A stretch of 64,000 nt of DNA from Primula veris (lineage: Eukaryota; Streptophyta; Magnoliopsida; Ericales; Primulaceae): positions 28,518,126-28,582,125 of the forward strand of contig OY821747.1 in the NCBI GenBank assembly GCA_963682055.1, read 5' to 3'. Every line of letters begins with the position of its first letter. The stretch's first letter is position 1. Position numbers and translations under genes: made by a program. Positions 44,691 through 56,837 of this stretch are shown here, piece by piece. The notes below the pieces were generated by a model that did no database searches, had not been told where the DNA came from, and saw nothing but the letters and a program-made list of their open reading frames with translations.

Positions 44691-45774
44691 CGTGTATTTA
44701 AACTATTTTTACTGCGGTCTAGCCCACTAGTCTACTCTAGTGGGTTTAATAACATACTGTTAAATACATCTAATCGTCTCCTATGGTAATTGTTAATTTA
44801 CATCGAATCTAAATTACGTTACCCAATATCCATTTAATTATAATTTTAAATCAACAATGATAAAGTTTGTATTATTTTAGATCTTTTATGCTCTAAAAAT
44901 AAAAACAAATTAATAAAGTGAAAAGTGAAAAGTGAGAAAAGACGTAGTTTCCTATATATGCTAGACTTGAAGCAAACTAATTGTTGCCTCGTTGGCTAAT
45001 TAAATAAACCTTTTTTTAGAGTTTCAACTTTCACCAATTTTTTTCCTTATGTCCAAGATTGCATGTTTCAAAATTATAATGTTCTTTTAAAATTCTAACA
45101 GTTAACAATAAGTGAGGACATAAAAGTAATCATTAAAGTTATAGAAAATCTAATTATAATAAATAAAATACGTAGGAACCAAAATATCAATATATAAATT
45201 CACTTATCATTTTATTTTTTTTAAATCATGCACAAATTTGAAAGAGTTTCCATACCACATTGTTGGTAGTTAGAGAAGAAGTTAAAAAATGCTTCTCTTT
45301 TATTTTAGTATGGGGGTGGTGCAGCCACTTTCATTCTATTCCTAACTCCTCCCATGTTGGCAGTGACGTATTTACGGTACAATATCAGATTATTCAAGTC
45401 TAACGGTAATAGATTTTGGAAATCACGGTATTCTATCTACATTCATACCATATTACGTAGATTTCCACATGAAATCAATCACAATTTAGCACAAGAACAG
45501 GTAATTCTTCTAAAAGATTCTAGATTCAGGTTTGCGTTGCCGTTATGGGTTTATACTTACTCCTGTATCAAAAGATATGCTAAACTCGGTGAAAATCTTT
45601 CTTGATCTTATCAGCCACCTCGCACTGTCAATTAAATAGTTGTCGACTAGTCGGGAAGGGAAAAAGGAAAGGACGGTTTTTTTTACCGAAATTTATACGT
45701 GAAATAATGATGTATGGGAAACGAAAAGCGAGAAAAAATGTGCGACTTGGTTCTTTAAAGGGAGACAAGTTCCG
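44691..45774. other. Intergenic DNA, partly duplicated
   Basis: 44960-45110 resembles 32080-32200. ORFs at 45354-45605 and 45602-45829 have no visible domain; I cannot support a gene. Confidence 0.4.
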
Positions 45775-45779
45775 TGCTA

Positions 45780-47007
45780 GTTACTCAACCCAAACACATT
45801 TATCAGGCTTATACCCGATAGGAATGTAGTGTTTGTTTTGAATGATTTAATTGTAAATAATGAACTACTTTCTCAAGAATTTATCTCAAATTTGGATAAT
45901 AAAAGTAGTGGTAGCAGTATTGCTATAAAGCTGGATATGAAAAAAGCCTATGATAAAATTTCTTGGCATTTCTTGGTTTCTACTCTCAGAAAAATGGGTT
46001 TTTCAGAAATTTGGATAGATAGGGTTTGGAGACTTATCTCTGATAATGGAGTCACTGTTATGGTTAATGGTGCTTTTTCTGGTTTCTTCTCTCCAACAAA
46101 TGGACTGAGGCAAGGTGATCCTCTTTCTTCAAGTCTCTTCATAATTTGTTCTGAAGTTCTGTCAAGAAACTTGAACAAGTTAGAATATAATAAAAGGTGG
46201 AAGGGTTTTAAAGAACCAGTTGGAAGCCCTATAATTACACATTTAGCATTTGCAGATGACCTAATTATTTTTTCAGCTGCTAATACTAGTTCAGTCAAAT
46301 GTGTGAAAAATGTGTTGGATATGTACAACAATGATTCTGGCCAGGAAATTAGTGTTGACAAGAGTTTTGTTTATATTTCTAAAGGTGTGAGCCAAAATCA
46401 GAAAGATACAGTGTGCAAGTTATTGAGTATTAGGTGTAAAAAACCTCCTTTCACTTATTTGGGTTGCAAAATTTATTCTGGAAGGAAAAAATGCATTATG
46501 TATCATGAATTAATTTTGAAAGTTAGAAAAAAGCTCTCTGGATGGAAGGTTCAGTTCTTAAATATGGGGGGAAAGTTGATTCTTATAAAGCATGTTTTAA
46601 GTTCAATACCTATATATACAATATAAGCAATGAATCCTCCTATCAAGGTTATAAAGGAAATAGAAAAGATTTTGGCTAATTTTCTGTGGGGGGAAAAAGA
46701 TGGAAAAAATAAGCACCATTGGGTAAAATGGAAAAACATTTGTAGAACAGAGGAAGAAGATGGATTGGGTTTAAGAAGTATAAGAGAGATTGCAGATACA
46801 TATTCCATGAAGTTGTGGTGGAAGTTTAGAACTTCCAATACTCTGTGGGCTAAATTTATGAAAGCTAAATACTGTAAAAATGCTCATCCTGTGGTGGCTA
46901 AAGGTAGGAAAGGTAATAATACTTGGAGGAGAATGCAGCTAGTAAGAGAAAAAGCAGAAGCAAGTATGCAATGGCTAGTTGGAGAGGGGAATATTCTGTC
47001 AACCTAG
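45780..47007 (+). pseudogene. LINE reverse transcriptase
   Basis: IAIKLDMKKAYDKISWHFL (first catalytic Asp), then NGLRQGDPLSSSLFIICSEV and LAFADDLIIF (catalytic Asp pair), then PPFTYLGCKIYSGRKK and GWKVQFLNMGGKLILIKHVL, then after one TAA at 46624-46626, in the same frame, KILANFLWGEKDGKNKHHWV. The order is that of plant L1 RT. A frameshift near 46998 leads into the next segment. The 5' boundary near 45775 is judged from where the RT similarity starts. Confidence 0.9.
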
Positions 47008-48290
47008 ATAATTGGCTGGGTTCAGGAAAAATAAATGATGTAAATGTTGACAATGGTTTAACTATCAAAGATTTGATGCAAGATGGAAGGTGGGACAGTC
47101 AAAGTATTATAGATTCAGTTCCTACTCATCTTAGACATCTTTTTAAAGAAGACTTCAAAGCTAATAAATATGGTAAAGATGAAATTATTTGGAGCAAAGA
47201 GAAGCTGAGAAACTTTAATTTTAAGTCTGCCTGGGAAATTACAAGAGCTAAGCATGAAACTAATTGGTTTAATAAGTATAAATGGGATAAAGCCTTACCT
47301 CGGAAAATCACATGCTTTGTTTGGAAACTCTTCAATAATGCTCTGCCTCTAGACTCTGCCATAAAAAAATTTGGTATTCAGTTAGCATCTAAGTGTGAAT
47401 GTTGTGATGTAAAAGAAGAAGATAGAGAGCATCTATTTAGCTCAGGTAAGATTGCAAAAGAAGTGTGGTTATATTTTGATGATTTGCTGGGAATTATAAC
47501 TACAAATACAAGTGTAAAGGGGAGGTTCTTAAAGTGGTGGTCTACATATAGAAGTGATAAAAATAGAATTAACTCCTTTTTGCTAAAGGTATTACCATCT
47601 ATCATTGTTTGGGAAATTTGGAAAGCAAGGTGTAACTACAAATTCGACAATAAAGAGATGAAAACTACTGTCATCTGTACCCAAGTTAAAGAATTATTGT
47701 ATTTATGTTCCAAAAATAATTCAATTTTTCCAAATAATTGGAATATAAATGATTCAGTAATTGAAGAAAAGGTTGTAAAATTCAAAAAGGTTTCTATAGT
47801 GAGATGGGTTACTCCTCCAACTGGGTATGTGAAAATCAATACTGATGGGTGCTATAAATCTTCTTCTAGTGGTGTGGGAGGATTAATAAGAAGCTCTAAA
47901 GGTAATTTTCTCTATGGTTTTCAAGCTATGGTAAAAAGTCAATCAGCTATAGAATCAGAAGCTAAAGCAATTCTCTTTATCTTACAATTAACGAATATGA
48001 ATTCATTTATCCTGGAAACTGATTCGATTCGACTGGTTAATATTATTACAAAAAAGACAGCAACACCTTGACAAATTAGATCTATTGTGGATGAAATCAA
48101 GTTCAATTTAGAGAGCAAAGATTACCTGATGAAGCATGTGGTAAGGGAGGCTAATTGCACAGCAGATAACTTAGCAAATAGTGGCAGCAAAGAAGGATTT
48201 AGAGAATATTTCAATACAGAAGAGTTAACAAAAAAATTGAGGAATATAATAGATTTGGAGGTTAAAGGGGTTCCAAATCTTAGGTTTTGA
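47008..48290 (+). pseudogene. LINE zf-RVT and RNase H domains
   Basis: DNWLGSGKI begins the post-RT region; FKSAWEITRAKHETNWFNKY and WDKALPRKITCFVWKLFNNA with CECCDVKEEDREHLF form zf-RVT. RNase H follows: VKINTDGCYK (Asp), AIESEAKAILF (Glu), ILETDSIRLV (Asp) and EANCTADNLANSGS (Asp), so all four catalytic acids are present. A TGA at 48069-48071 lies inside RNase H; the frame continues after it to 48290. Confidence 0.87.
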
Positions 48291-48650
48291 TGGGTGAAAT
48301 GAAGCTTTTGAGTGGATAAAAATGGTGAATAAAGGAGATGATGAAAATCGGTGAAGAAGAAGAAGAGAGTCTCTCTCTCTACAGTGACGTTTTCTATTCT
48401 CAGTGAAGAAATGGGGGAATTATTACACGTATCCAGTGGATTGTGTTTATTACATAAGCCAGTGTGATTTTAGTCCTTGAAGTTTAAGTTTATTTATTAA
48501 GTAGTCCAATAAGTTGTAAAGTTTAGCATTTAGTTTGATTAGTTTCAATTCTTGTAATTTTGGTGTCACACTTGTGATGCTATTTAAATATTTTATTTCC
48601 ATTAATCAATAAAAATGTGGGTTTTCACCCCACAATTTATATAAAAATGA

Positions 48651-48822
48651 ACTACTTATATAAACCCACTGGTCTGGGATTTAAATTTTTACAAGAAATT
48701 CCGAAAGAAAACTGAATTTAAGGTGTTGCCAGTTCTTGTAACTATTCAATCAACTAACTACCGAAAAAAGTGTTCAATCAACTATCCTCAACACATTTTT
48801 CAACACCAATTGTTTGTACAAG
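48651..48822. other. Left edge of copy C DNA
   Basis: Matches 57590-57760 (ATAAACCCACT, TCCGAAA, TGTTCAATCAAC). Non-coding. Confidence 0.5.
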
Positions 48823-48827
48823 GGTTG

Positions 48828-49118
48828 TGTGACGACCCAGATTTCCCAGAAGGAATTTCTGTGGTGCGGTGTTGTGCGTCAGTCCCACATCGCCCAGATA
48901 TGAGAGTATTCGTGTGGTATATGAGCTTAAAGATCTATTTCCTATCAATAAGGCCTTTTAAAGCCGTGCGGCACAATAACGAGGACGGAACTTCATAGTT
49001 AAGCGTGTTTAGCTTGGAGTAGTACCAGGATGGGTGACCCCCCTGGAAAGTTGTGCCAAAGCGGACAATATTGTTGATACGGGCGTATCGGTTCGGTCCG
49101 TAGGGCCGGGTCGTTACA
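48828..49118 (+). mobile_element. Cassandra TRIM solo LTR with 5S rRNA-derived core, TSD GGTTG
   Basis: 291 bases with TGTGACGACCC ... GGGTCGTTACA ends and the 5-base duplication GGTTG at 48823-48827 and 49119-49123. The middle (about 48978-49050) matches plant 5S rRNA: the A-box region AGTTAAGCGTGTTT at 48997 and the C-box region AGTACCAGGATGGGTGACC at 49021-49039. 5S-containing LTRs are diagnostic of Cassandra. The RNA-polymerase-III internal promoter elements look largely preserved. No second LTR or internal domain, so it is a solo LTR. Confidence 0.93.
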
Positions 49119-49129
49119 GGTTGAAAATA

Positions 49130-49390
49130 ACTCAGTTGTACAGTACCCAGTATGTGCTTCTTGCTAATATGTGAAACTTTAATTTTTGAAGACTTAGGCT
49201 CAAAATACAAAATTCTAACAAAAAGATATGTTTATACAAGGTTGTGACACAACTGTTTAGTTTCTTTACTAAACATTTCAAGGGAAAATGTACATTTCGA
49301 TTCACTTTACATTGAAAATAGCACTTTCACAATGTTGACAATGACATACAATCAATAAAAACACAATGATAAATTATAGAAATCAAACAC
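49130..49390. repeat. Copy C of the duplicated patch, left part
   Basis: Matches 57765-57960 and 37040-37190. Ends exactly at the copia insertion; the continuation is at 56042. Confidence 0.75.
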
Positions 49391-49888
49391 GGTTGGAAAA
49401 AACCTTTGGTTTTGTTTTGTTTTGAATGCAATTAAGTTGTAGGAGTTTCAAAATATTTATATCCCCATATTAATGGCTTTCATGAGTTACATTTTTAAAA
49501 GACTTTTTCCATGACAAAGAAAAGACATGTCATCATACACACATTCATACACAAACACATATGCATATATATAGAGAGAGAGTACCGCACCACCAACGGC
49601 CCGATCGTGGCTCGGTGTCGTTTCCGCCGAGTCACATGCGATAGACGTTGTACCTTGGGAACAAAGTGCCCCATTTAGCCAGAAGCAGAGGTGGCGGGGA
49701 AAATATCGTTTAAGGGAAACTGCTTGCAGTTACCTCGTCTCTGACTTTAATCCATTTCGGTATCATTTACATACTCTTAATTTTGAAGGTTGTAATTGAT
49801 AATTATATATTTGAGGAAACCATTTTCTGTTTATTTGTCCATTTATTTTCCGTAGAAATTATTGTGTTTATTTATAACATACCCAACA
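49391..49888 (+). repeat. 5' LTR of the copia element
   Basis: 498 bases; GAGAGAGAG tract and conserved GC-rich block ACGGCCCGATCGTGG. Directly downstream (from 49889, TCTTAAACGATA) there is no match to the usual tRNA-iMet primer-binding site. Confidence 0.93.
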
Positions 49889-52800
49889 ATCTTAAACGAT
49901 ATTTTTTTTTATGTTTCGTACGTTAATACAATAATTTTGGTGTTTGGATAAACAGAAAATTATTTTCATGGCTAAGATAGTTCTTTGGAAAATCTTTTCT
50001 AACAAAACTTGGTTTTAAAGAATTTGGTGTTTCCGCTTGTATTGTCGAATGCGTTTTGCATTAATTGTTTGACCTTGTTTGGGGTCTTTGTGCTAATCTC
50101 TTTTGCGGTTTTAAACTGTCAGTGCATGTGTATGTGTATATGCATATTTAGCTAATAATTAACATTTGTGGTGCCTGGTGATGAGTAACGGTAGAATACT
50201 GCAGCTAGTAAATTGGTTGTTATTAACAATGAGGTGTTTTATAGACCTTTATATATGCATGGTAATGTCAGAGATTACTCTTGTAATTTTGATATTGTTG
50301 TTGCAGTTAACTTATTTGCATGAGCTACTGGTTTGTACTTGTTACTAGTATTATCGAATCTCATGTAATTTAATCTAGTTACGGAGTCTAGATTAATTTG
50401 TCAACTTGATGTGTATCATGTAATTTAATCTAGTTTGGGAGTTATTTGCTTACATGATTTATATGGTTTATTTGGACATTAGTTTAATTTGTCCAGTGGC
50501 CTTTTTGTTTTGTTTTGTTTTTGTTTGAAACAATTAGTTACAGATTTGTTATTGATTTGGAATTTCAATAGTTTTGTAACTGCTTATAGGAAATTCAATA
50601 CCATATTGATTGCCTTTATTGGCGGTTTATTATGGTAACCGTTTGTAATATGTATGTGGATGTAAAGACCATGCCGTAATGTTATATGAATTTTGGTTAA
50701 TTACAGTTAATGCCTTCATTTGTTTGAAGATGATATATTATTGTCTACATAACATTACAGGGACATTGTCTAGTGCTATATTGTTTTGTTCTATACTCTA
50801 GAGAAAAAAAAAAAAAACCATATACATGCTTACCAGAATTGAACTTTTGTCACTATGCTATATTTGTTTAGTTTGTAGCAATTTATAAGGTGACAGAGTT
50901 GTGTGGTTTTTTGTATAGTTGGTGTTTGATTTTATGTATTTGCATTATATAAAATGCATGTTAAATTAGGTCATTGCATGAATTCATATCCCAATGGGTA
51001 TATTAGTGTAAATTATTTACACGACATATATTTAAGTTTAAATGGACAGATAGGCACTCGGTATATTAGTTGGCTACTTTAAACATTTTGTGTTAAGTAG
51101 CAGTCTTATCTCATATGTATGTTATAATCATGAAATGTAATTTTGTCACTTTGCCAATTTAATTGGTGCGTATAAAATGTGATGCTTTACTGTTATGATA
51201 TATTTATGAGAAATAATTTGTTTAGAGACTAAATTAATTATATTGTTAGTGGATTTATACATGCTTATTATTTTCATGTTAATAATGACTAACAATTTCC
51301 GATGAGTATTTGTGTAGACATATATCTCTACAATGGAATTGGAGAATCGGTGATTATTCAAAATAGTTCTAGTAAAAGCGCCATTAAATTGGGGATTACG
51401 ACAGAAATGGTTTCGAAATAGTTCTTGTAAAACCATTTTCTGATTTTTCAGAATTTGGGGCTTATGACAGAACTGGTTGAATTCTGAGATTGTTCGGTGT
51501 AAAATCAAATTTATCTGGTGTTTACGGCTGAATAAATCTTTCAGAATTTGATAATCTTTTTCGGAAATGAACTAAAATACTCTTGCAAAATCAGTTTCTT
51601 GAAACCATGCGTGGTTATAGAAATTTGGTGTTTGCGAAGGAGGAGTTTTAGTTTCATTTTTCGAAATTAGATTGTGCGTGTTTGTTATTTGAGATAACAA
51701 ACAGTTTCCTGCGGAAAATGTCCGGAACACAGTGGGTGCTGGAACTGACCAGAACATTGTGGGTGCCGGTGTAACTCCTATTAATTTTGCATGAGTGCAT
51801 ATTAATGACGGAGGTTACAAATTCGAAATCACCATTATTAAAAACACTAATGTGGTGATATAATGGTTGATATCCTTATTAATTGTGATTTATTGTAATT
51901 TAATTTGGAGGGTTACAAAATTTGTAACGGTAATCATTAATGAGATTAATGACGAGTATTTATAACTTCTTATTAATTGTGATTAATCGCAATTTAATTT
52001 GGAGAGTTATAAATTATTGTAATGCAGTTATTGTTGACATTTATGGAGAGCTTTATTAGCTAACTACGAATTGCAATGACGAGTCGTTTACTTATTTGGA
52101 TGAAAGGTTATTTAATAACCAAATTTGTTCATCCAAAAGCAATAATTTGATGATTAACAAATTATAAATGGCCGTTGAGTTTATTTTAAGAATAAACAAA
52201 TATCTGCTAATTTATTATTTGTTGAAATATCATCTTATTAATTTGCTGAAAGAACATTTAATAATTTGTTGAAATTAACATCTTATTTATTTGTTGGAAA
52301 AACATTTAATAATTTGTTGAAATAACATATTATTAATTTGTTAGTAAAACATATTGTGAATATGTTGAGCTTGCTATTATTGAGAATAGTAATGTAGTAA
52401 TATTATATAACTATTATTGGGGGAGAACCCCAAGGGTCACACAAATGTGGGGGTAACCCGTTGATCCTGTAAATCGAGAATCTAAACGTACCCCATAACG
52501 TCTGCGGGTGACTGGGAGAATATCTAACGGTTTATTGGTATGGATTTAAAACGTCTAAAATAAATGATATTGCTCATTTACCATCTTGAAACCGATTAAG
52601 TTTCTCTATAACAGTGTGCATGTTCTGAGTGAGGACAAAGGGAATGCACAAACTGTGGGGGCGTTAATGTGTGGAAACGTTTGGAAATCCACTAACAAGT
52701 GCAAGCATACAAATCTGAATCATGACTAGTGGTTATTTGAAACCTAAAGGGCAGTAGCCTTTCGGTAGCCAAAAATACTAGGATCAAATTGTGATAAGTT

Positions 52801-53100
52801 TGCTTGTTTGTGGCAATACATGAGTGACTATTTGTTCAAAATGAGCATTTTAGTCGATACTCTTGTGGTCAATAATGGCATGTTGAATTATTCAACCAAG
52901 TCACTGATTTGACATGATATATTAGGTGATGAAAATATAAAGCTTAAATGTTTTATTTTTCTAAATCTATTATTTAAATTGAAACACAAATATGAGTTTG
53001 TGTTTGAAGTAATGTATGGCTAAGTCTTCAGTTCGAAGTTTCGAACGGAGTACATAACCAAATGGTTCGATGCATTTGAGATGAGTGCAAAACCAAGAAG
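49889..53100 (+). other. Copia leader and decayed gag region
   Basis: About 3.2 kb without a credible ORF. At 52190-52370 there are about five units of some 33 bases built on AATTTGTTGAAATAACAT. I cannot place the gag start; if present, gag is decayed beyond recognition. Confidence 0.6.
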
Positions 53101-53109
53101 GATTTAAAA

Positions 53110-53960
53110 GATATTTGCTCAATTTATTGATGGATGTATGAAACACTGATATGTCTACTTGATGAGAAGTAAAGATAAATCAGTCGAGATATTCATTCAA
53201 GTAAGAATGAATACGTGAATTCTATTGTTGAGGATTAAGGCTTGTCAGAAAACATGTTTAATCATGGGTGTTCTGTTGTGTTAATCTACCAACTTTAATC
53301 CAATGATTAAGTGTTAATCATTAAATGATAGACTATTTTTGGAAGTGTTAGATATTGTCTAACTAGTTCCGAAATGGTATATTCACATGGATATGAATAC
53401 ATGATCAGTGTGATTGAAATGGTGAATATGAGACACCGTTCACATAATTGTGTTGATGGAATGACACCAATCGTTAAAGAATGACTTATTATGCTCTCGA
53501 GAAATAATGTAGTTCTTAAACGATGAATATCATGTTGATAAGTTCAGGATTAAACTCTGAATTTGTACGGGAAGTGAGCTTTCTGCAAGCTATGTGTTGA
53601 ACAAACTATCGCTTAGGAAGTTGGACCAAACAGTCAGAATTATAGAAGACATGGTGCTTGACTATAAGTTCGTGAAAGTTTGGTGCTACCTAAGAAAGGT
53701 CTCAATCTTGTTCCTGGAAGGATTTGGATAGGATCGAAAACGGTAGTTGTGTGTTCATCGGATAAGCACAAAATATAGTGCTGATCGGTTTCTAGTGCAT
53801 AAAACATATGACTTTAAAGTGCATATAGAACATTGTTCTATGCCCGAGAAGCATATTTTCAAAAAAAGAGAAGTTTTCCGCAATACTCTAATGCCTGGCG
53901 AGTGTGACCAATACGTTGAGGGTTCAAAGCATTACGCTACCCAAGACAAGTGAACACTCA
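53110..53960 (+). pseudogene. Copia integrase remnants
   Basis: Plus-strand readings in shifting frames: YVYLMRSKDKSVEIFIQV (integrase core strand, after a stop), then near 53665 YKFVKVWCYLRKVSI and, across stops, the VCVFIGY-like and SADRFLVHKTYDFKVHIEH blocks typical of the copia integrase end. Many stops and frameshifts. The middle of the core is largely missing. Confidence 0.7.
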
Positions 53961-54179
53961 AACGGTGCTGGAAAAATGTGGAAAGTGAATCTTTTAAGGA
54001 AGATGAAGTGCATCGGCATGGTAAAAGGGTAAGTAATGAAACTTCCTTTGTCCCTTGACCTTCATGAGTGAAGGTGAATCGACGACATTGAAATAATCAA
54101 TGTTTTCCATATAATGTGTATATGGGAAGATGCCATCAACAATGAGGTTGATAGGCACGTGAGAAATAAAGTCAATTAC

Positions 54180-54430
54180 TTTAAGTAAACTGACGGTTTA
54201 GATAATTTTAATGTCTATACTCTAATCTCTATAAAAGGGACGCATCATTAATTAATGAGAACATGTGTTTTATAAATGGAGATCTAGAGAATTAGGAACA
54301 ACCCATTGGGTCGTGGTTCCGTGTAAAGTAAGCCAAGGTGCGAAAACTTGTTAAGTCGTTATATGGACTAAAACAAACACCTAACTTATCATAGGTAGTC
54401 TCTTGTGCGTCAAGAACTGCACTAGACCAG
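54180..54430 (+). pseudogene. Copia reverse transcriptase remnant
   Basis: VRKLVKSLYGLKQTPN at about 54338-54390 is the classic copia RT block (KL.KSLYGLKQAP). Sequence before it (54240-54300) echoes the FLNGDLE block with stops. The YVDD catalytic box is not found, pointing to a deletion. Confidence 0.78.
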
Positions 54431-54439
54431 TTATAGCCA

Positions 54440-54960
54440 ACTCAGTGAGCAGACTCAGTAGGTTTGCCAATGAGGCTTCTCAGATATATGAGATATACTG
54501 CCAATCATGAACTGCGCTATACGAGATATCCAAAATGTTTGGAGGGTATTTAGATACCGAGGGAGGTTGCAGTCTTATGGAGGTATGTAAAATAGACCTG
54601 CATAGTTGGAGAAACTGTAGAGTTAGAATTCATAACGTTGAATCAAGCTACAAAAGAGGCAGATTGGCTGAGAAGTCTTGGGAGGTATTCCAAGTGGCCA
54701 AAATCTGTTCCCGCAATAAACGTGTACTGCTACAGTCAGTCAGTTATTAAACGAGATCAGAATAATTTGTATAATGGAAAGTCCCGACAAAGTCAAGACA
54801 TATTCGTCAGAGACACAAATCCGTAAGAGGAATTGCTAGCAAAATTGTGGTATCCATAGACTTTGCAAGGTCTAAGGATAATAATGCGGATCCATATACA
54901 AAATGCTTGACTCGTGGAGAATTCGGAGCATCATCGAGGGAAATGGGGGTTGAAGCCCAA
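54440..54960 (+). pseudogene. Copia RNase H remnant
   Basis: NQATKEADWLRSLGRYSKWP, then SVPAINVYCYSQSVIKRDQN and NLYNGKSRQSQDI match the copia RNase H C-terminal half (AT.EA.WLR, C.SQ.AI, YN.KSRH). The Asp of the usual CDSQ is Tyr here (CYSQ). Stops follow. Confidence 0.78.
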
Positions 54961-55543
54961 TAAATTGGAAACCTTCACATAAGCTACCCAACCTGTACTG
55001 GAAATTTCAGTCTCAGGTTCAATGGGAAAACTGAACTGTGCGGGTTACCGAACAAAGCACTCGAGAACATAAGTTCTCAGCCCATTTCTATGATGAAAGA
55101 GTGATAGACCTGTACCATTTTAAGGGTGAGCATAAGGCTCTTAATGAATCAAGTATTTCGAAGGTCGAGTGGGGTGAGTCAGGACACCTTTGACTTGAAA
55201 ATCACCTATAACGAGTGTGTATGGCCGATACTATGTGATGAGCTACGGCTAAATCATTAGGCACTTGGTTGAATTTGCCAAGGCAGTCCAGGACCAAATA
55301 TACACAACAACCAAAGGGCTTAGTAAGTGGTGTAGAGAGGACACTGTGTGAGTATTACCCTGGTATGCACAAACGCTAAATGGTTCAAGGCTTTAAGGCT
55401 ACCCAATAGTAGCATATCAGATTTTACATCACTATGACAGGTTCAAGGCGCGCGCTACCTGTCCTTATGCAGTGAATTCTCGTGGTTCTCGATTGCATTT
55501 AGTTGCACTGTGCATGTTTAATGATTGCATTCATGTGGGGGAT
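54961..55543 (+). other. Copia 3' untranslated region and polypurine tract
   Basis: Non-coding; the polypurine tract GTGGGGGA at 55535-55542 immediately precedes the 3' LTR. Confidence 0.75.
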
Positions 55544-56041
55544 TGTTGGAAAAAACCTTTGGTTTTGTTTTGTTTTGAATGCAATTAAGTTGTAGGAGTT
55601 TCAAAATATTTATATCCCCATATTAATGGCTTTCATGAGTTACATTTTTAAAAGACTTTTTCCATGACAAAGAAAAGACATGTCATCATACACACATTCA
55701 TACACAAACACATATGCATACATATATAGAGAGAGTACCGCACCACCAACGGCCCGATCGTGGGTCGGTGTCGTTTCCGTCGAGTCACATGCGATAGACG
55801 TTGTACCTTGGGAACAAAGTGCCCCATTTAGCCAGAAGCAGAGGTGGCGGGAAAAATATCGTTTAAGGGAAACTGCTTGCAGTTACCTCGTCTCGGACTT
55901 TAATCCATTTCGGTATCATTTACATACTCTTAATTTTGAAGGTTGTAATTGATAATTATATATTTGAGGAAACCATTTTCTGTTTATTTGTCCATTTCTT
56001 TTTCATAGAAATTATTGTGTTTATTTATAACGTACCCAACA
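55544..56041 (+). repeat. 3' LTR of the copia element
   Basis: 498 bases, TGTTGGAAAAAACC ... CGTACCCAACA, followed by target duplication AACAC. An ORF inside it (55680-55952) is chance. Confidence 0.93.
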
Positions 56042-56835
56042 AACACAACCACGACGACTAAACAAGCATGTTAGTAAATAATTGAAACCACAAGGGTTTG
56101 GTTCAATAGGTCATCAAAGGGACACTAGGCCGTGTAGATCAGACTCTCTTTCATGAAGTAATACAGATCATCTATTTCTATAACATTCCCTCCACTTATT
56201 GAAGTGGGGGAGGCAAGGCACATCTACTGGATACATTATAGAAGGAGCTTTCTTATTTCATTGCGGATAGTTTGAGCTTTGAAGAAGCTGTTTCTATTTT
56301 ACGACACCCGAAATAAAAGAAAGCCATCTTCAAGATCTCACTATAACCTACTGAAGCATCGGCGTCCCCAGAAAAACAATCATATGATAACCCTTATGGT
56401 AATTCTCCAGCTGCATCAATATACATAATCGCTTATTCTTTGTCTTAATGAAGGTTTAAATAAGTCAATTAAATTCATCATCAAATAATAAGAAAATGGC
56501 ACAAACCTCCTCCTTCGAAATATTGCTAAATTCGTAATCTTTTTTTGTTGTCCAAGACTTCACCCTATCTGCAACCGACAGCACAATTCAGAATATTGCT
56601 GCATAACACAATTTTAAGCATAAAAAACCTTGTAACATAATAACAGTAGATCATTTCTGAATCAACAATAAAGGAGAAAAATTAAATAGCTCCCTAGAAT
56701 TTCCAAAACATGAGAAACAATTATCCACATAATCTCAGGTTCTAAAGATCAATTTTGTAGAGATTCTGTCAGAAGTATATACTTTGTAGCAAGATCAATT
56801 TTCTAGAGATTCTGTTAAAAGTATATAGTCTAAGC
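56042..56835. repeat. Copy C of the duplicated patch, right part
   Basis: Continues copy C after the copia insertion and matches 37190-37920 and 57960-58680 (CATGTTAGTAAATA, CTCACTATA(A/G)CCT, CAAACCTCCTCCTTCGAAAT). Breaks into a minisatellite at about 56838. It contains a shortened form of the exon intact at 58266. Confidence 0.78.
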
Positions 56836-56837
56836 TG

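Larger units (their letters stand above)
45775..48650 (+). mobile_element. LINE (L1-type with RNase H), 5'-truncated
   Basis: Holds the RT from its fingers onward, the zf-RVT region, a C-terminal RNase H and a 3' untranslated tail ending in an AATAAAAATG-type signal around 48610. The endonuclease and start of RT are missing. Only two in-frame stops and one frameshift are seen over 2.4 kb, so it is the best-preserved LINE in the window. Confidence 0.88.
49391..56041 (+). mobile_element. Ty1/copia retrotransposon with decayed pol, TSD AACAC
   Basis: Two 498-base LTRs (49391-49888, 55544-56041), ends TGTTGG..CCAACA (first base of the 5' LTR mutated to G), and target duplication AACAC at 49386-49390 and 56042-56046. 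The order integrase then RT then RNase H identifies copia. The LTRs differ at about 12 positions (about 97.5% identical), yet pol is riddled with stops and large parts are missing, so this was probably mobilised as a non-autonomous copy. Confidence 0.93.

Noticed and set aside
48978..49050. 5S rRNA gene
   Set aside because: Only part of a 5S sequence is present, with many changes, and it lies inside a TG..CA unit with a 5-base TSD, so it is a Cassandra LTR and not an rRNA gene.
55680..55952. 90-codon ORF MSSYTHSYTNTYAYIYRES...
   Set aside because: Lies in the copia 3' LTR; the matching stretch of the 5' LTR is interrupted by a different microsatellite length.
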